DNA of 11,572 bases from Euperipatoides rowelli. Its lineage: Eukaryota; Onychophora; Udeonychophora; Euonychophora; Peripatopsidae. Below the pieces are notes generated by a model. That model saw only the letters and a program-made list of their open reading frames with translations. It ran no database searches and was not told where the DNA came from. The stretch is from the NCBI GenBank assembly GCA_003024985.2, contig PXIH01S0005294.1. One strand, 5' to 3'. This document shows, piece after piece, positions 8,757 to 11,572 of this stretch (the stretch's first letter is position 1; the number at the start of each line of letters is the position of its first letter). Both the position numbers and the translations under genes were made by a program.

Positions 8757-8984
8757 TCTGCCAATGATTCAAAATAAAAAAAAACTATCATTTAACTTAG
8801 GATAGGTTGATGTGTGCCAAGTCTCAACAATACCTATTAAACCATAGAAAGCTACAGTATGTCTATAGTCAGTATACATAATTCCCAATTGTTTAAATCA
8901 GCACAGTTCCAAAACATAATTGAAAATAATTGAGGTTGAACCATAGAGTTAACAACCGGGTGTCCTGTATACAAATCCAATGCA

Positions 8985-9385
8985 TTAGATTGATTTAAAG
9001 TAGTANTCATTAATTGCTATATATTTGATGTATTTTTTAGACCAAGAGAACTCTTTCTTTTGACTGGATTTAACAGTCGTTAGATACCGAACAACATTAC
9101 CAGAAGTGTCAACACCATATGTTCTATCTCCAGTGATTAATCTGGTGCCTCTTAAAGAGGATTTAACATTATTTTTCTTTAATTCGTTCAGTTTAGGTAT
9201 TAATAGTTTCCTGATCTTTCTTTCTTCTATCGAATAATCGCCTGATATCGAGATTCCCGAGTTCTTAGTAAACTCGCTTGTTTAAAAATTTATATTTTAT
9301 CGTTATAGGATATAAGTTTGCATAGAATAGGTCTGGCATGATTGTATTTATCAGTCGTAAGTTTTCCAACCCTGTAAAAGTGTAA
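8985..9385 (-). pseudogene. LINE B ORF1 C-terminal fragment
   Basis: On the minus strand the readable series starts YRVGKL (about 9368), followed by HARPILCKLISYNDK and a TAA at 9290-9292, then IFKQASLL. One frameshift follows, then NSGISISGDYSIEERKIRKL, LRGTRLITGDRTYGVD and a stop at 8985-8987. The pattern R-P-I-L-x-K, then a G-I-x-I-x-x-D-Y-S-x-E-x-R segment and a charged helix, resembles the C-terminal RRM-like region of ORF1 proteins in arthropod Jockey/I-like LINEs. That protein family coats element RNA and acts as a chaperone. The first Met of ORF2 lies 41 bases downstream. The N-terminal coiled-coil/RRM part is missing, so the element is 5'-truncated or unrecognisably decayed beyond about 9385. 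The ORF1 role is inferred from position and motif style; an undetermined base is at 9006. Confidence 0.65.
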
Positions 9386-10027
9386 ATGAAAAAAAAAAAC
9401 TATTAAATTTTAAATTAAATGTCTTCAAATGAGTTTAGCAAATTTTAAATACAGTAAATAAAATAATTAACTGAACTTAATATTGCAAAATAAAACTGAA
9501 AGTTTATTTCTGTGCGACGATTAAACTTTTACAACACACACACTCGATTCCACATAATTGCACAATTTATACAAATGGTGGTATTGATAAAAAAAATTAA
9601 AGCCTTAATTACAGACATAAAGGTTTGCTTTATGCTCAGAAATGGCTGAGTGGCCACCATTTTTCTCCTCCTTTTATCATACTTTGAAAAGATTGTAAAT
9701 TATCTTTCATTGTAGAAAAGACAGAATGAGATTGAGTATTCTATGTCATGCCTACATTTCACACACTTATTTAGTGAAGATGGTCTACTCGATTATCTAA
9801 AAGAATTACAGTAATAGGATTGAAACAATCTTCAAAACCTCACAGTTATGCTGCATTTCTTATGAATTGTCATGAACTCTATAAAATAGATATTATATAG
9901 CCTACTGGTGTCTTATGAAATAATTTATAATGAAATTAACTCAGTTAATCAATATAGAATCTAGTACAGAAGTGTTCAATCCCATCTCAACCAACATNCT
10001 CTTTTTATAACATTTTTGTCCCATTGA
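9386..10027. other. AT-rich spacer with no gene seen
   Basis: Beyond the 5' edge of LINE B the sequence is A/T-rich, with an A11 run at about 9390-9400 that could be related to the LINE insertion. No open frame or RNA gene is supported. An undetermined base is at 9998. Confidence 0.5.
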
Positions 10028-10095
10028 GAACACTAGGATTTAAACACAGTACCCATGGCATGGTAAGTCGATGGCTTTCACCACTTGTCTCTAGT
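10028..10095 (-). ncRNA. tRNA-like fragment, possible tRNA-derived SINE or tRNA pseudogene
   Basis: Read on the minus strand, an A-box-like AGACAAGTGGTGAAAGC is followed 45 bases later by a B-box-like GTTTAAATCC (10036-10045 region). That spacing is normal for Pol III internal promoters. Between them, CATCGACTTACCATG resembles the anticodon region of Ser/Leu-type tRNA-derived repeats. The T-arm departs from GTTCRANNC and the D-stem does not pair properly, so it cannot be a working tRNA. It could be an old SINE head; no SINE body or tail is recognised, and chance resemblance remains possible. Confidence 0.38.
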
Positions 10096-10995
10096 TTTGA
10101 TATGAAATTTATAATAATATGCTTACCACAAAATAAAAAAATAAAAAATACATATGTTATTTGTAATTCAATTGTTTTCAAATCAAAGAATAGTAATTTT
10201 TAATTAAATATTATGAATTTTAAAATTTAATTATGAACAACTTAATATAACAAACATTGTAAATTACAGAAGAAATAAATGAATAGTAATTTTTAGCTAA
10301 ATTTTAAAAACATTTTTAAAATAAATTATGGACAACACATGATATAAACATTGGGGGGGGGGGGGGTAGGTTAGTAAAGTAGACATATTGAGAATTAGTC
10401 ATTTGTACCTGCAGGTATAAAACCAATTTTAAATATTTAATAAATATTGTGAACACTTTTCTTTGTACAGTATATATGCAATGCATATTGGAATAAGCCA
10501 AGAGATTAATCAGTTACAAATGTCTAGAAGTACATTAAATTACAAAGTGTGTAACAAACATGGAATAAATACTTTAAGAGAAAAATATGTCAATATATCC
10601 AGCCCTATTGGTCTACATACCCCTAGTGCCTCTATCATTGTGGCAACTCAAATTTCCCATTAACATCTCCACCGCCATTTAGAAACACTGATCTAATAAA
10701 TGCATTTCTTATTTTTTTACACAATATTGCCTTATGATACTTTACCCTAATTAAATCAAACATTATCAAAAGTGAAAAATTTTGCTTATAATTACTGTAT
10801 GTGTGTCTATTATACTTTTCGTTTTATGATTTCAAACAATGGTTAAATAAATACAAAATTTTAGAATCGCTCATTATTGTTTCCTGTAAATGTCTACTGA
10901 ACCAGAAATATCCGTTGTACTGCACTACACAATGAGAGATGGATCATATGGCATATTGATAATTTTTTTGTAATGTATACAAGTATTGATTGGAT
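10096..10995. other. AT-rich spacer with a G14 tract, no gene seen
   Basis: The stretch is A/T-rich except for a G-run at 10353-10366. A 66-codon plus-strand open frame at 10463-10663 has no recognisable motif and lies in low-complexity sequence; I treat it as chance. No RNA gene or terminal repeat is seen. Confidence 0.55.
10353..10366. repeat. Poly-G tract (G14)
   Basis: Fourteen consecutive G in otherwise strongly AT-rich DNA. Such a run can stall polymerases and vary in length, so the exact count is uncertain. Confidence 0.9.
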
Positions 10996-11184
10996 TAAGA
11001 GGTAATAGTTATAAACTGAGTAAATCACTTGTGAGGTCACTGCAGGGCGGTTTCACATATTTCCATTGTCATATCAACTTGTGGAATTTNTAAGAGGTAA
11101 TAGTTATAAACTGAGTAAATCACTTGTGAGGTCACTGCAGGGCGGTTTCACATATTTCCATTGTCATATCAACTTGTGGAATTT
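10996..11184. repeat. Exact 94-bp tandem duplication split by one N (probable assembly artefact)
   Basis: Bases 10996-11089 and 11091-11184 are identical, separated only by N at 11090. The layout (unit, single N, unit) is the same as at 6106-6406 and points to an unmerged contig overlap. No coding or structural element is recognised in the unit itself. Confidence 0.9.
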
Positions 11185-11337
11185 ACTCTCTTCCAAACTT
11201 CATTGTAAAATCTAACAATTTAATGCTGTTTAAGAATAACTTGGATAATTATTTGGTATGACAGTTATTTTCAATCATTTATTTTGGTGTAAAAAGTTAG
11301 TCTTATAAACCATTACACTATTTAATAATAATAATAA

Positions 11338-11572
11338 TCTATATAAATAAAAATGTTTGTTCAAAATCTTAAATCTCCGAAAGTTCTTCACCGATTGCTT
11401 TGAAATTTGGACACAACGTCTCTCTCTACTCTGGCCAGGTTATAGGCTATTTAAACTTGAGCTAGGGGGTGGGGGTGGTGGACATGACCCAGGAGTGTTT
11501 TCATACTTCCCAACATAGCACAAACTTGAAATTTGGCATGTAGGTAGGTTCCATAGTGTAGACAATGAAAAT
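11338..11572 (+). mobile_element. Probable 5' end of a Helitron (runs off the window)
   Basis: After an AAT-repeat stretch ending in A, the sequence starts TCTATATAAATAAAAATG. It continues with CTCCGAAAGTTCTTCACCG and GATTGCTTTGAAATTTGGAC. Helitrons begin with TC, insert between A and T, and many arthropod families start with a TCTATATATAAAAATG-like end followed by a CCGATT...GAAATTTGG segment. The TGAAATTTGG core recurs at 11401-11410 and 11527-11536. A G-rich patch lies at about 11464-11482. The 3' CTRR end, hairpin and any Rep/helicase gene lie outside the window, so whether it is autonomous cannot be judged. Assignment rests on remembered end style, not a search. Confidence 0.55.

Larger units (their letters stand above)
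5518..8944 (-). pseudogene. LINE B ORF2: APE endonuclease plus reverse transcriptase, disrupted
   Basis: The enzyme nicks target DNA and reverse-transcribes the element RNA in place. The first plausible Met is at 8944, ahead of a FWNCADL segment resembling the usual FWNxxGL start. Endonuclease motifs: ETW (8817-8825), GDAN (8496-8507), IDY (8283-8291) and SDHFPI (about 8202-8219). RT motifs: AGKDGIPSE, CPIFKKGDP, FIDLSHAFD (7099-7125), QGDSLSP (6943-6963), YADD (6832-6843), GLEINVGKS and YRYLGILLS. The C-terminus shows CSYC, then CHLLTE-stop-P. Nonsense codons: TAA 8703-8705, TAA 7333-7335 (in the NYRPI motif), TAG 6154-6156, TAG 5740-5742 and TGA 5659-5661. Frameshifts lie near 8890, in a T9 run (about 8780), in a G11 run (8746-8756), near 7860, in an A8 run (about 7790) and in a T9 run (about 6465). 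The final stop is 5518-5520. Confidence 0.88.
5518..9385 (-). mobile_element. LINE B: nearly complete APE-type non-LTR retrotransposon
   Basis: On the minus strand the order is ORF1 C-terminal half (about 9385-8985), ORF2 endonuclease (about 8944-8150), linker, reverse transcriptase (about 7440-6600) and a C-terminal Cys/His motif (about 5700-5650). This is the standard two-ORF layout of Jockey/I-like LINEs with an APE endonuclease. No RNase H domain is evident after the RT. After removing one copy of the N-split duplication at 6106-6406, ORF2 is about 1,090 codons, a normal length. The 5' boundary is near 9370-9400, where ORF1 similarity stops next to an A-run on the plus strand. The exact ends and target-site duplication were not found. 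Stops and frameshifts show it is dead as assembled. Confidence 0.87.

Noticed and set aside
9366-9385. Splice-acceptor-like TTTTACAG on the minus strand at the ORF1 edge
   Set aside because: LINE ORF1 genes normally have no introns, and the protein similarity can be read straight through; a truncation boundary is simpler.
9937-9982. Plus-strand tRNA-like pair: TAACTCAGTT and GTTCAATCC
   Set aside because: The boxes are only 37 bases apart, too close for a normal tRNA, and no stems pair convincingly.
10316-10663. Two overlapping short open frames around the G14 tract
   Set aside because: They are low-complexity, have no recognisable motif and lie in AT-rich spacer; one depends on the unreliable G run to encode a proline stretch.

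Overview
The window looks like non-coding, repeat-rich nuclear DNA from an animal, most likely an invertebrate and plausibly an arthropod. The evidence is the very AT-rich background, APE-type non-LTR retrotransposons, a PIF/Harbinger-like DNA transposon, a probable Helitron end, GATA/CATA microsatellites, and the lack of any long host exon. There is no prokaryotic architecture. Species-level placement is not possible from the sequence alone. I see no intact host gene.

Layout: (1) 28-176, a possible short Harbinger-type MITE with an internal hairpin. (2) 180-1000, an AT-rich spacer. (3) 1003-1563, a 561-bp PIF/Harbinger-like element with 38-bp terminal inverted repeats, a TGA/TGA flanking triplet, a third internal copy of the terminal repeat, and a 64-codon remnant that may be the transposase N-terminus. 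(4) 1567-2620, an AT-rich spacer. (5) 2625-2699, a GATA/CATA microsatellite abutting a 5'-truncated plus-strand LINE (LINE A, about 2709-4022) that keeps broken RT motifs and the ORF2 C-terminus. (6) 4023-5517, spacer with a (GA)8 and a GATA array. (7) 5518-about 9385, a nearly complete minus-strand LINE (LINE B): ORF1 C-terminal half, then ORF2 with endonuclease, reverse transcriptase and a C-terminal Cys/His motif, broken by stops and frameshifts. (8) 9386-11337, AT-rich spacer with a tRNA-like/SINE fragment and a G14 tract. (9) 11338-11572, the probable 5' end of a Helitron.

Two exact tandem duplications (150 bp and 94 bp), each split by exactly one N, look like unmerged contig overlaps. 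The first lies inside LINE B, and removing one copy restores the ORF2 frame across it, which independently supports the artefact reading. The other single Ns (5415, 6375, 6903, 7641, 9006, 9998) mark unresolved bases.

No genes here work together as a pathway; the functional logic is that of independent mobile elements. LINE B would have encoded its own nucleic-acid-binding protein (ORF1) and nicking/reverse-transcribing enzyme (ORF2) but is dead as assembled. I did not find a convincing undescribed biological system. The most useful observations are the assembly duplications, the reconstructed layout of LINE B, and the three-copy terminal repeat of the Harbinger-like element.
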